64,000 bases of DNA from Adiantum capillus-veneris (GCA_014529385.2 CM043943.1:153722092-153786091); one strand, 5' to 3'. Counted from the first letter of the stretch, positions 1 through 11,599 are shown. A program made the numbers and translations. The notes: a model not told the origin generated them from the letters alone.

Positions 1-45
1 ATGGTGTTGGTGGTGCAGGTGTTGGCGCAGTAGTTTACTAATAGA
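1..45 (+). pseudogene. P2-like 3' coding scrap at the window edge
   Basis: The first ~34 bases nearly repeat the DNA at about 600-632, which encodes the Gly/Ala-rich hinge of the P2-like pseudogene downstream (GVGGAGA). The window therefore opens inside another copy of the same gene fragment. The reading frame closes at once. Directly after it comes a GC-rich palindromic module that also appears near 1.8 and 2.2 kb. This is a fragment; no function is implied. Confidence 0.45.
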
Positions 46-114
46 TAAAGGGGGAGGGAATTCCGGACCCTCCCCCGGACACGTGTCTGAAGGAGATCCA
101 TCCGGCTGGTGTGG

Positions 115-510
115 ACTGAGCAAAACGGGAAGAGGAGGCTGTGCCCGACTGGCGGGTGGAGAGAGAGAGAGAGAGAGAGGGAGGGAGAGAACCTCACCCG
201 ATCGCCTTGCTAACCGCCTACGAGGAGTGCGTCTGATTGCAGCGATCAAGGTAGTCGCAACTTACCTGTGCTGGCGTTGTTGGGGGCTTGCTGCTCTCCT
301 TTTGCTGTCCAGACTGAGCAAAACGGGAAGAGGAGACTGTGCCCGACTGGCGGAGAGAGAGAGAGAGAGAGAGAGAGAGAACCTTCGTCCTAGCTCACCC
401 GATCACCTTGCTGATCGCCTACGAGGAGTGCGTCTGATTTCCACGATGAAGGTAGTCGCAACTTACCTGTGCTGGCGCTGTTGGGGCTTGCTACTCGCCT
501 TTTGCTGCCG
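115..510 (+). repeat. Tandem duplication of the 5' part of the P2-like gene
   Basis: Two adjacent units of about 198 bp begin at 115 and 313, each with the words actgagcaaaacgggaagag. Each unit holds a GA tract, the words gcctacgaggagtgcgtctg, and the start of the P2 coding sequence (aaggtagtcgcaacttacct). In the first unit the ATG has become ATC; the second keeps ATG at 446. The duplication covers presumed 5' UTR plus the first codons. It probably arose by slippage or unequal exchange at the GA tracts (inference). Confidence 0.7.
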
Positions 511-717
511 ACATCAAGAATATTCTTGGCTCAGTTTTGTGCTGAAGCTGATGATGACATCGAAAAGAAGAAGCTTGCTTCTGTCCCTGGTGCAAGAGAT
601 GGTGTTGGTGGTGCAGGTGCTGCCGTAGTAGTTGAGGAGAAAAAGGATGGGAAAAAGGAAAAGAAGGAGCTCGAGGAGGACTCCGATGATGATATGGGAT
701 TCAGTTTGTTTGATTAA
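446..717 (+). pseudogene. 60S acidic ribosomal protein P2 pseudogene
   Basis: P2 is a stalk protein of the large ribosomal subunit that recruits elongation factors through a conserved acidic tail. Here the sequence starts with MKVVATYL, as P2 N-termini do. It then passes through frame changes with recognisable P2 words in different frames (AADIKNILGSV, then AEADDD) and ends with the signature tail SDDDMGFSLFD and a stop at 715-717. The segment normally lying between AEADDD and KLASVP is missing, so helices of the dimerisation domain are lost. Frameshifts plus the internal deletion make a functional P2 unlikely. The coding stretch is uninterrupted by an obvious intron, compatible with a processed copy or a Helitron-captured fragment. 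P1 has a different N-terminus, so P2 is the better call. Confidence 0.8.
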
Positions 718-1777
718 GGTTTTTGCAAAGGGACGCAGTGAACTGATTCTGTAATGTTCTTTCATAGAAGTATATTTTCAGATGGCAGAGAGAGAGAGAG
801 AGAGAGAGAGACGCCGACCAACTCATTGCTGGTTTTATGCCCCTCTTTTTGTCAAGTAGGCCCCTTGAAGCTCATCTGCTCTGTTCATGAAGGCACCCTT
901 CCTGTTGCTTCTACCTCTCCCTCGCCTGCCAGTAATGTGTAAACAACCTCTTGCACCTTCTTCATCTTCCGTGCAATATGCAAAGGAGTTTGTTGAGAAG
1001 GTTTGTCCTTAGTTTGTTGTCTTTATTTCATTTTCATTTTGTTGTCTTTATTTCATTTTCATTTCCAGGGTTTCAGAAGGAATAAGAGCATGCAGACATT
1101 CTCTCAACCTTCCATCGATTGTTTTATGTGCAGTCCAAATTGCGAATTTCTTACACTAATGTTGTGGGCTCCCTTATTGGTTGTCTTATGCATCCTTAAG
1201 GTGAGCTTCTTTAGCCATGAAATTGTTCTCCACCTTTTATTGTGTAATATCTTTGCATTCATCCAACGAATGCAAGTCATCCACCAATATTTTTTTGAAA
1301 TTTATGATTTTTTGTTTTTGATCAAATTAGTCTTAAGACGCATTCCACCGGACTTTAATGCTACCTGTCCAGTTTAAACATTGTAGAATGGTCAGCTTTG
1401 ATCTTATAGTTATGGAGCTTTTGAGCATTGCCCTTTCTGATGGCACTAATGTTTATATTTGCAACACTTTGGGTGATGACTTACAAAGAACTTCTCATTG
1501 GAACTTTTGGCAAGTTCGGGGGACATTTGAGTTCCTATTGTATGACCATCCCTATGATTTTACAACTTGGATAAAAAAGTTCTTTCTTCCCTTATTTCTA
1601 CATTGAGAGTGCTCATTCACTGACACGTTTTATCGCTCAAAGGAAGACATGTATGCTTCTTCAGCTAGGAGAAAGGTGCAGGGAAGCAGTGCTGGAATGG
1701 CCAACACCGACAAACATGTTATATTTTTTACTGTCCATGTAAGCTTGCCTGTGGACTTATGTGATTGTAGGTAGTCA
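718..1777. other. Non-coding stretch after the P2 pseudogene
   Basis: This contains a short GA tract (about 787-810) and AT-rich sequence with an imperfect duplication of tttgttgtctttatttcatt around 1011-1060. I recognise no protein, RNA gene or element termini in it. Open frames here have no family-like features. Confidence 0.5.
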
Positions 1778-1850
1778 TCTATACTATTATAAATGGGGGA
1801 GGGATTCAAGCCCCCTCCCCCGGACACGCGGTGCTCTCTCATCCATCTGG
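1778..1850 (+). mobile_element. Helitron-like 5' terminus (copy A)
   Basis: The sequence begins TCTATACTATTATAAA directly after an A, the classic start of many plant Helitrons, which insert between A and T and begin with TC. It is followed by a GGGGGAGGG / CCCCTCCCCC inverted pair. The same architecture recurs at 2160 and, degraded, at about 36-85. The matching 3' end (hairpin plus CTRR) was not located, and no Rep/helicase is present, so this would be a non-autonomous or truncated element. Confidence 0.45.
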
Positions 1851-2159
1851 ATGGCTCTCAGCCCGTGTGCTTTGCAATTCGGCGAATGGCACACAATCAT
1901 CCCCTCTTTTTCAAAATCTTAATCCCTTTGTGGGCCTCCTAGCAACACTCTCTAACTCTCTCTCTTCACATTCCACAAAGTCCAGAAGCAATTCATCAGC
2001 AGCATATTGATTGTAGCATACGTGGAAGCTGTAGTTGTTTTCAACTGATGCATAGGATTGGAGTAGGATTGTTTCTAGCAAGTGTAGAGTTCGGGGTTTC
2101 CTTAGACGCAAGCACCAAGCACAAAAAGAGTGGCATTGTAGGCTCCACCATCATCTGTA

Positions 2160-2215
2160 TCTATACTAAGTATAGATTGGGGGAGGGATTCCGGCCCTCC
2201 CTCCCTGCCACATGT
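2160..2215 (+). mobile_element. Helitron-like 5' terminus (copy B)
   Basis: TCTATACTAAGTATAGAT follows an A and leads into a gggggagggattccggccctccc palindrome-like module matching copy A and the module at 46-80. The two clean copies lie 382 bp apart in the same orientation. No 3' terminus is assigned. Confidence 0.4.
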
Positions 2216-2348
2216 CAGCAGCTACTTTATCCGGCCCCTTCCGACGCTGCTCATTGTGTGAACAATGACACAGTGTGTGCGCGAGTTTTCACTGAACACG
2301 TGCCAGCATGTCCTTATTCCGACGCCTTCAAGCAGTTCTCACTGTGTG

Positions 2349-2351
<3 letters not shown>

Positions 2352-2415
<64 letters not shown>
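2352..2415 (+). repeat. (GA)n microsatellite
   Basis: An almost pure GA run of about 32 units. It creates long spurious open frames (poly Arg-Glu or Ser-Leu), which should not be read as genes. Confidence 0.95.
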
Positions 2416-2419
<4 letters not shown>

Positions 2420-2565
2420 TACAATAGACGAAGGATATTTGGGCTCAAACCACATACATGCAGATGGAGCATGGCGGCCATCAGCACAGGGGGCGATTGC
2501 GGCGTTGCATGATAGTGGAGCAATCCATGCGTCAACCTCAGACTGAATCTGGAAACTCACACCAA

Positions 2566-2775
2566 CAGTTGAAGCGCTAGAAGCTAAGGAACCCTTCACC
2601 TTCTCACCTTGCAAGGAAATGTCGGGTTTGTGGGCTGAAGAGTTGATCATGAGTTGGGGTCGTACCTTCACCTCACCTTGAAAGAAAGCTTTCTATAACC
2701 CTTGATGCAATCTCATACGCTCTAGGCTGTTTTCAGAAAATGCAAAGAGAGGGCATCTGCCATGATGCATTGTTT
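2566..2775 (-). repeat. Inverted member of the PPR-array 'gtacgaccc' segment
   Basis: Read on the minus strand, this ~210-bp segment matches the plus-strand segments at about 3541-3737, 4741-4943 and 7029-7230. It contains tcatgatcaactcttcagcc and ttgcaaggtgag, followed by decayed PPR codons. It forms a large inverted repeat with the first plus-strand copy, so the array begins with a palindromic arrangement with arms about 0.8 kb apart. Confidence 0.75.
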
Positions 2776-3399
2776 CTCAAAGGGCAATAGAATTTACAAT
2801 GATATTGTTAGTCAGTGGTTGTTGAAACAAGATGTCGTGTTTGGCACTACCTTGATTGACATGTATGCTTAATGTGATGCATTTCATAAAGCACAAAAAG
2901 TACTTTAGGAAATTCCTGTCCACGATGTCGTCTCTTGATATGCACTAATTGCGGGATATGCCTAACTTGGGCAGGGCGAAGGAGCTCTGGGCTGTTTTCA
3001 GCAGATCCACGGCCATTAAACTCTGGAGTTCCCATTGCTACATTTCAGCGTTTTTTGCTATCCCTTTCGAATGTGGTTGTTGCATTTGAGGATCTCTGCT
3101 TCTCATGCCTGATTGCGGGATTAGCCCAACTTGGGCAGGGCCAAGGAGCTTTGGGCGTTTTTCAGCAGATGCCAAGCAAGGGTGCCTATCCAAAAGCAAT
3201 CACATATGCTCTAGGCTGTTTTCAGCTGATGCAAAGAGGGGGCAGCTCTCATGATGCAATGTTGTCTCAATGAGTGCATTGATTGCAAGATATGCCCAAC
3301 TTGGGCAAGGCCAAGGAGCTCTGCACGTTTTTCAGCAGATATGAAACGAGGGTGTCTACCAAGATGCAAATAGGGAGCAGTATGGCATTTACGAACAGT

Positions 3400-3446
<47 letters not shown>
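3400..3446 (+). repeat. (GA)n microsatellite of PPR unit 1
   Basis: A GA run after gaacagtggc. The same position in units 2 and 3 holds (CA)n(GA)n and (GA)n tracts, so the microsatellite is part of the duplicated unit and changed length after duplication. Confidence 0.9.
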
Positions 3447-3451
<5 letters not shown>

Positions 3452-3540
3452 GTTGCATTCGGTGGGGAAACTCTTTGAGGATCGAGCAGAACTGTGTGAC
3501 GTGCGTGCATGCGCGTGTGTGTGTCCTTGAGAAAGAAAAG

Positions 3541-3737
3541 CATCATGGCAGATGCCCTCTCTTTGCATCAGCTGAAAACAACCTAGAGCATATGCTATTG
3601 CATCAAGGGTTATAGGAAGCTTTCTTTCAAGGTGAGGTGAAGGTACGACCCCGAATTGTGATCAACTCTTCAGCCCACAAACCCGACGTTTCCTTGCAAG
3701 GTGAGGAGGTGAAGGGTTCCTCGGCTTCTAGCGCTTT
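3541..3737 (+). repeat. 'gtacgaccc' segment, PPR unit 1
   Basis: It begins with PPR codons in antisense (catcatggcagatgccctct) and continues through ggtacgaccc and ttgcaaggtgaggaggtgaa. It is a direct repeat of the segments at 4741 and 7029 and the inverse of 2566-2775. I recognise no function of its own. Confidence 0.75.
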
Positions 3738-3747
3738 AATTGTTGCC

Positions 3748-3955
<208 letters not shown>

Positions 3956-4518
3956 CACAGTTAGTGGTTGTTGAAACAAAACGTCGTGCTTGGCACTACC
4001 TTGGTCGACATGTATGCCTAATGTGGTGCATTTCATAAAGCACAAAAAGTACTTTAGGAGATTCCTGTCCACGATGTCGTCTCTTGATATGGACTGATTG
4101 CGGGATACACCTAACTTGGGAAGGGCGAAGGAGCTTTTGGGCTGTTTTCAGCAGATCCACAGCCATTAAACTCTCGAGTTTCCACTGCTACATTTCAGCA
4201 TTTTTTGCTATCCCTTTCAAATGTGATGGTTGCATTTGAGGATCTCTGCTTCTCATGCCTGATTGCGGGATATTCCCAACTTGGGTAGGGCCAAGGAGCT
4301 TTGGGCATTTTTCAGCGGATGCGAAGGAAGGGTGTCTATCCAAATTCAATCGCATATGAGGGCATCTCTCATGATGCAATGTTATCTCGAGGAGTGCATT
4401 GATTGCAGGATATGCCCAACCTGGGCAAGGCCAAGGAGCTCTGCGTTTTTTAGCGGATGCAAAGCGAGGGTGTCTACTGAGATGCAAATAGGGAACATGA
4501 TGGCAGTTACGAACAGTG

Positions 4519-4619
<101 letters not shown>

Positions 4620-4673
4620 GCTATTGTTGCATTAGGCCGGGTTACTCTTTGAGGCTTTGAGCGGAACTATGTG

Positions 4674-4675
<2 letters not shown>

Positions 4676-4710
<35 letters not shown>

Positions 4711-4732
4711 TGCGCGCGCATGTGTGTTCGCT
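4676..4732 (+). repeat. (TG)n / alternating purine-pyrimidine tract
   Basis: TG repeats lead into gcgcgtgcgcgcgcatgtgtg. Alternating purine-pyrimidine DNA of this kind can adopt Z-form. The shorter homologous tract in unit 3 is near 6990-7018. Confidence 0.85.
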
Positions 4733-4740
4733 TGAGAAAA

Positions 4741-4943
4741 CATTGCATCATGGCACATGCCCTCTCTTTGCATGAGCTAAAAACAGCCTAGAGCATATGC
4801 TGTTGCATCAAGGGTTATAGGAAGCTTTCTTTCAAGGTGAGGTGAAGGTACGACCCCAAATCATGATCAACTCTTCAGCCCACGAACCCGACGTTTCCTT
4901 GCAAGATGAGGAGGTGAAGGGTTCCTCGGCTTCTAGGCGCTTC
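4741..4943 (+). repeat. 'gtacgaccc' segment, PPR unit 2
   Basis: A direct repeat of 3541-3737 with small substitutions, followed by the second SINE-like module. Confidence 0.75.
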
Positions 4944-4949
4944 AACTGT

Positions 4950-5071
4950 TGGTTGAATGACGCATGGATTGCTCTCGAATAACAGGTCTTAAGTTCAACT
5001 CTCCTCATCAGATAGATCTTTAAGGTCTATAGGGATAGTTTCCTACGACGTTGAAATTCTCTTCTTCTTCT

Positions 5072-5072
<1 letters not shown>
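4950..5072 (+). mobile_element. SINE-like repeat, PPR unit 2
   Basis: Contains ggttgaatgacgcatggatt, an altered core (ggtcttaagttcaactctcc) and cctacgacgttgaaattctc, followed by TTC repeats and a (CT)38 tract to 5148. The T-rich pyrimidine tail after a fixed body is the constant feature of the family. Confidence 0.45.
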
Positions 5073-5149
<77 letters not shown>

Positions 5150-6859
5150 ACAACACAGTCAGTGGTTGTTGAAACAAAACGTCGTGCTTGGCACTACCTT
5201 GGTCGACATGTATGCCTAATGTGGTGCATTTCATAAAGCACAAAAATTACTTTAGGAGATTCCTGTCCAGGATGTCGTCTCTTGATATACACTGTTTGTG
5301 GGATACTCCTAACTTGGGAAGGGCGAAGGAGCTCTGGGCTGTTTTCAGCAGATCCACGGCCATTAAACTCTGGAGTTCCCATTGCTACATTTCAGTGTTT
5401 TTTGCTATCCATTTCGCATGTGGTGGTTGCATTTGAGGATCTCTGCTTCTCATGCCTGATTGCGGGATATGCCCATCTTGGGTAAGGTCAAGGAGCTTCG
5501 GGTGTTTTTCAGCGGATGCAAAGCAAGGGTGTCTATCCAAATGCAATCGCATATGCGCCAAGCTGTTTTTAGCTGATGCAAAGAGAGGGCATCTCTCATG
5601 ATGCAATGTTGTCTCAAGGAGTGCATTGATTGCAAGATATGCCCAACTTTGTCAAGGCCAAGGAGCTTTGGGCGTTTTTCAACTGAGTGAAAGTGAGGGT
5701 GTCTACCGAGATGCAATCGCATACCCTCTAGGCTGTTTTTAGTTGATGCAAAGAGAGGGCATCTTCCATGATGCAATGTTTTCTCAAGGGGCAATAGAAT
5801 TTGCAATGATATTGTTAGTCTCTGTTTCTTATGCCTGATTGTGCGATATACCCAAGGAGCGTTAGGAGTTTTTAAACAGATTCGAAGCAAGGATGTCTAT
5901 CCAAATTCAATTGCATACGGTCTAGGCTGTTTCCAGCTGATGCAAAGAGAGGGAACCTCTCATGATGGAATGTTGTCTCAAGGAGTGCATTGATTGGAGG
6001 ATACGCCCAACTTGGGCAAGGTCAAGGAGCTCTCAACGTTTTTCAGCGGATGCGAAGTGAAGGTGTCTACCTTGATGCAATCGCATATGCTCTAGGCTGT
6101 TTTCAGTTGATGCAAAGAGTGGGCATCTTCCATGATGCAATGTATTCTCAAGGGGCAATAGAATTTACAATGATATTGTTAGTCTCTGCTTCTCATGCCT
6201 AATTGTGGGATATGCTCAACTTGGGCAGCGCCAACGAGCTTTGGGCTTTTTTCGGCGGATGCAAAGCAAGGGTGTCCATCCAAATGCAATCGCATACGCT
6301 CTAGGTTGTTTTTAGCTGATGCAAAGAGAGGGCATCTCTCATGATGCAATGTTGTCTCAGGGAGTGCATTAATTGCAAGATTCCTGTCCAGGATGTCGTC
6401 TCTTGATATGCACTGATTGTGGATACGCCTAACTTGGGCAGGGCGAAGTAGCTCTGGGCTGTTTTCAGCAGACTCACGGCCAATAAACTCTCGAGTTCCC
6501 ACTGCTACATTTCAACGTTTGTTGCTATCCCTTTCGAATGTGGCGGCTGCATTTGAGGATCTCTACTTCTCATGCCTCATTGCAACATTAGCCTAGGGCC
6601 AAGGAGCTTTGGGCATTTTTGAGTGGATACGAAGCAAGGGTGTCTATCCAAACGCAATCGCATACGCTCTAGGCTGTTTTCAGCTGATGCAAAGAGAGGG
6701 CATCTCTAAGGATGCAATGTTGCCTCAAGGAGTGCATTGATTGCAGGATATACCCAACTTGGGCAAGGCCAAGGAGCTCTAGGAATTTTTCAATGGATGC
6801 GAAGCGAGGGTGTCTACCCAGATGCAAATAGGGAACAAGATGACAGTTACGAACAGTGG

Positions 6860-6861
<2 letters not shown>

Positions 6862-6934
<73 letters not shown>
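6862..6934 (+). repeat. (GA)n microsatellite of PPR unit 3
   Basis: About 36 GA units following gaacagtggc, homologous in position to the tracts of units 1 and 2. Confidence 0.95.
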
Positions 6935-6936
<2 letters not shown>

Positions 6937-7028
6937 ATTGTTGCATTCGGCAGGGCAGCTCTTTGAGGCTCTGAGCGAAACTGTGTGACGTGTATGTGTG
7001 TGTGTGTGTGTGTGTGTCCTTGAGAAAA

Positions 7029-7375
7029 CATTGCATCATGGTAGATGCTCTCTCTTTGCATCAACTGAAAACAGCCTAGAGCATATGCGATTGCATCAAG
7101 GGTTACAGGAAGCTTTCTTTCAAGGTGAGATAAGAGTACGACCCCAACTCATGATCAACTCTTCACTCCACGAACCCGACGTTTCCTTGCAAGGTGAGGA
7201 GGTGAAGGGTTCCTCGACTTTTAGCGCTTCAACTGTTGGTTGAATGATGCATGGATTGCTCTCGAATAACGGGTCTTGAGTTCAACTCTTCTCATCGGAT
7301 AGATCTTTAAGTTCTCCTGGGATAGTTTCCTTTGACGTTAAAACTCTCTTCTTCTTCTTCTTCTTCTCTCTTACA
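7029..7375 (+). repeat. 'gtacgaccc' segment plus SINE-like repeat, PPR unit 3
   Basis: Third plus-strand copy of the segment (to about 7230), followed by the SINE-like body (ggtcttgagttcaactcttc, then gacgttaaaactctcttctt). The tail here is TTC repeats and lacks the long CT run of the other copies. Unit 4 follows at 7381. Confidence 0.65.
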
Positions 7376-7790
7376 CCACAGTCAGTGGTTGTCAAAACAA
7401 AACGTCGTGCTTGGCACTACCTTGGTTGACATGTATGCCTAATGTGGTGCATTTCATAAAGCACAAAAAGTACTTTAGGAGATTCCTATCCAGGATGTCG
7501 TCTCTTGATATGCACTGATTGCGGGATACGCCTAACTTGGGAAGGGCGAAAGAGCTCTGGGCTGTTTTCAGCAGATCCACGGCCATTAAACTCTGGAGTT
7601 CCCATTGCTACATTTCAACGTTTTTTGCTATCCATTTCGAATGTGGTGGTTGCATTTGAGGATCTCTGCTTCTCATGCTTGATTGCAGGATATGCCCAAC
7701 TTGGCTAAGGTCAAGGAGCTTCGGGCGTTTTTCAGCGGATGCGAAGCAAGGGTGTCTATCCCAATGGAATCACATATGCTCTAGGCTATG

Positions 7791-8490
7791 GAAAGAAAAA
7801 TCATCCCGAGTCTAAAGTCTTCCAAGGCAAACACAAGCACCATAACAAGCACCATAACAAGCACCATAAGGAGACAATAAAAAACAAAGGGAAAGACAAA
7901 TTCAACATAGTAGAAGAAGCTATTTCTGCTTATTGCTTTGATGATGATGTGTTTTTTGTAAGAAGGTCTAACGTTCTAGCCTACACCTTTTTTGGACACA
8001 CTGGGGGGAGGCTTTATATTGTTGGTTCACACACATAATTGTACACCCATTAAGGGGAGGATCTCTATTTCTTGTAGAACCCTATATGAAAACAAATTAT
8101 GCTCTTTGTATCAACCCTAGCTTAAGGGGAGGGTTGTTGTATAAGCTTGGCTTTATACAAGAGACGGATATGTCTGTGTCCTATCTCTCAGTTAGAATAA
8201 ATCTTATCCCTTATGCATGGATAAGTGAAGTTATGTTTCTAGAAATCTTGAAGCTATATACTCTTTGATGTATGCTTAAGAGTCAAGGTGCAAGCAAGGA
8301 AAGGGAAGAATATTAGAAGAATACCTTGATTGAAAAAGAGGTCGTACACATTGTATGCATCGCAAACGATGATAATTAGAAGGGGGTTATTATTCCTTCC
8401 CGTCCAAATTATGCCAATTCGTAAGTCCCATCGTTCAAAGACACCACCTAAAACATTGTAGACAATTGGATCGTCCCAAAGAAACCAGTT
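7791..8490. other. Unassigned stretch with a 12-bp triplet repeat
   Basis: Near 7828-7869 the unit aagcaccataac occurs about three times, giving His/Lys-rich codons in an open frame that fuses to the last PPR unit (7739-8038); I do not regard it as a gene. Around 8115-8130 a purine tract (aaggggaggg) precedes TGTTGTATAAGC, which resembles the polypurine tract and LTR start of a retrotransposon. No second LTR or coding domain supports that. Confidence 0.4.
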
Positions 8491-8493
8491 GTA

Positions 8494-9065
8494 ATGGATA
8501 CTTGGTGGAAATCTCTCAATCCGTTGAAAGTTAACCTTGACTCACAGCTGCAATTGCCGCAATTATGGAAGATCTGCAGAGAAGTGCCTTCCTGCCGGAC
8601 GAAGTGCCTTGCCCCTTATCGACAAGATTATACCAAACCGTGGCCAATATTGGTGGAACGACTGTGGACAGGGTGTGTGCCAGGGTGGGCATGCACCGTT
8701 ATGATTTTATTTTGAGTGAATTGCCCAATGCCAAAGGCCTTAGGGTGTTGATAGTGTAAACAGAGAAACCGGCACGGTCGATAATGGAGACCAACAGCGC
8801 CGCGAGGGTCGCAGAAGAAGATGGTAGGCCCTGTGATGCTTTTTGGGGTCGCTTCCAGTGACGTGAAATGTCTGCACGGGCAGCGCAAACCCGTCAAGAT
8901 TGACTGCACAAGAGATGGCGGAGGTCGAGTTCTCTCCCTCCTCGGCACAAGCTCCCCTGTACACGCTACAGTTCTTTGATTCTTTTTCTTAGCAGCGGCC
9001 ATGCTCGCCTCCAATCTCCTTGACCCTCTAGGTTTGCATGTGCATGCTAAAGTGGAGGTCCACAA
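8494..9065. other. Compositionally distinct block, no recognised gene
   Basis: This block is richer in GC than its surroundings and open in several frames on both strands (for example 8565-8759 plus and 8628-9065 minus). I could not match any frame to a family, and no clear codon periodicity or motif stood out. It may be a decayed exon or element fragment. Confidence 0.3.
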
Positions 9066-9433
9066 CCCAACCCACTTTGCCTAGAATAGACCTTGATGTT
9101 GATACCAGTGTAAAGACCCGTGGGGAACTACCTGGCAATGAACCTCCCATTAATTAGCCTCTTGGGCCTCATTCCCTATCCACACTTGCAGCCGACCCCT
9201 TCGTCCTGGTCCTTGACCCTCGGGCATTACCCTTGGCATGACACATGCAAAAATAATACAAGTTTATTTTCTATTAGTAGTGTCTTCTCTCTCTACAAAC
9301 ACTCTTTCTAGTTAAACATGTCTACAGATAATGAATGCCACTAATTGCATGCCATCATAGCTTCCATTTCCATTACCTGTTTAGCGGGGATTCTAGAATA
9401 TGAGAGACTAGGATTCTCTAGTTTGGATCCTTT

Positions 9434-9940
9434 TTGGTGGGCAGCCCCCCGAGGGATTCACCATGAGTTTTGTATGGGTATCACGTGAGTGTAAGGGAGG
9501 GGGGTTTTGGTTGGGAGGGGATATATTTTTTATAAGGTATGGTCTATATATAGGGGTATTGTTTTTAGTATATAGGGGGAAATTTCCCATTTTGGTGCAC
9601 ATAGCTAACGTCTCATCATTACTACTAGTGAATCCCTTGGGGTGGGGCCTCGAGATTTGCTTTTTACGGATTCTAGAATAGAATACAATGTAATATTTTC
9701 TTCTTTATGTAACTCTTTAGTGGGAATTATAATATAGTATTCTATTTCTTTGTACAAAACTCTTTAGCAGGGCTAGAATACCTCAAGGGAATGCTCGAGG
9801 TATTCTAGGGGGTAATTTCCTGTTTTTGATGCACGTAGGTGCCATCATCTGATAATTATTACTAGTGAATCCCTTGGGGTGGGGCCTTGAGGTTTGCTTT
9901 CTAGGGATTCTAGAACAGAAGACAATGCAAGATTTTGTTC
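9434..9940. repeat. Short duplicated module with an inverted flank and hairpin
   Basis: Two direct copies (about 9581-9702 and 9811-9940) share ttactactagtgaatccctt, ggggtggggcct and attctagaa. An inverted partial copy (ccccccgagggattcac) sits at 9445-9462. Between the direct copies lies a perfect 12-bp stem, ctagaatacctc / gaggtattctag (9773-9808). The layout suggests a small non-autonomous element, but I found no target-site duplication. Confidence 0.45.
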
Positions 9941-10920
9941 TGGTCATTAATTAGCAACAAAATGAATATTTCTTTCTTTTAAAAGTCCTCAAAAATAGGA
10001 AAAAGAATGATTGGACCATACTTAGTCTAGATCTTTTCGGAGTAATATCCGTGACCAGAGTTATGGTCCTGGGATAACAAAACAATAGATACATCAATTC
10101 AAAAAAAAATACAGAATAAGATTTTCACAAGTATAAACTGGAAATTTTTATAAAGAACGGGACAAGAAGAATCCAAAGCCAGCGTCCTGGTCCACCCAGT
10201 TTCCTGAGAGGGCCTGATGTTTAGGTGTGTGTATAGTTGTTTTAATTTTAATAAATACACACCAAGAAACAAGACGTTCAAAAGACAACTGGCTAAAGAT
10301 GTTTAGGCAAAGATTAGTAAAAAAACTACTCAGTCTTTGATTCATAATTGTACAGCATAATAAGAATGAAGTATCATTCTAAATGAATTTATACAAGGGT
10401 ATCAGAACTATCCTAGTTGAATCATCAAGTGTTTTCAAAGTCGGCAGACTGCAGCAAGCTAGACCATTTTTAAGCCAAGGTAGAGTTCTCACTTGCATCC
10501 ATATAGTCAAGACAAAAGATAAGTTAGACTTGGCTACGTATGGCAGGCTTCAAAACTATCAATTGTTATCCATGTCAAACTTAAAAAAAATTTAGACTCG
10601 CTACTATCCTATACAAAGTAATCCTACCAAAATTGCTCCATATGTTAATAACCTTTTAGTGTGAGAGGAAGTTGACAACTCCATATCATCTTATGTAATT
10701 TCCTTAGTTAAAGCATTTGTATGAAAAAAACCCAAGTTTATGTCAGCCAGCAAAAACCTTAGTTAAACGAGTAATCTTTTGCAATAGGCATCCTTACCTA
10801 TCAACACCCATTTAAGTATCATAAAGAGATTGGTATCAAAACAACAACTAGATTGAACTGCCCACGAAGTATCAGCCAGAGTAAAAATGGAGCTCATTCT
10901 CAATGGTAAAAAAATGCTTT
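9941..10920. other. AT-rich intergenic DNA
   Basis: No family-like open frame, RNA gene or element terminus was recognised. It forms the left flank of the CACTA insertion at 10,921. Confidence 0.5.
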
Positions 10921-10990
10921 CAACACTACAACAAGAGGCTATTCATATTAGCGACGCTCACACAACGACGCTCAAAAAAAAAAATCCCTA

Positions 10991-11044
10991 CGTCGCTATG
11001 AGCGTCGCAAATTTACAAAGAAATTTGCGACGCTCATAGTGACG
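10991..11044. repeat. Subterminal palindrome of the CACTA element
   Basis: The arm ctatgagcgtcgcaaattt pairs perfectly with aaatttgcgacgctcatag around a six-base loop (10996-11039), and the stem extends outward with one mismatch. Its sequence matches the subterminal repeat word of the other end. Subterminal repeats are the transposase-binding sites of En/Spm elements (known for the superfamily; inferred here). Confidence 0.8.
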
Positions 11045-11141
11045 CCGACTGGGCTAAAAAAATAACCGAGCGCGCCCAAAAACTCAGATCTTAGATCTGA
11101 GTTTTTCGACGCCCTCAAGCAAGGAGCAGGTAACGCTCTTC

Positions 11142-11177
<36 letters not shown>

Positions 11178-11267
11178 CTTCTCCACACACACACACACAC
11201 ACACACGAGGAGAGGAAGGAGATCCAGGTATGCTCCTTCCCTCTCCTCATTCTCATATTCCCTTCCC

Positions 11268-11312
<45 letters not shown>

Positions 11313-11330
11313 ACACACACACATAGTGTT

Positions 11331-11382
<52 letters not shown>

Positions 11383-11599
11383 AACATAAACAAAAACGCA
11401 CACACACATACATAAACAAAGAATGCACACACACATTGAGAGAGGAAAAGAGAGAGAGAGCATGCATAAACAAAAAACGCACGCATTGAGAGAGGAAAAG
11501 AGAGAGAGAACATGCATAAACAAAAAACACACTTGAGAGAGGAAAAGAGAGAGAAAACATGCATACGATCCAAAAAAACGCACACATTGAGAGATAAAG

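Noticed and set aside
2265-2671. Open frames through the GA repeat near 2.35 kb
   Set aside because: Poly Arg-Glu and Ser-Leu products of a dinucleotide repeat; the flanking codons belong to other repeats.
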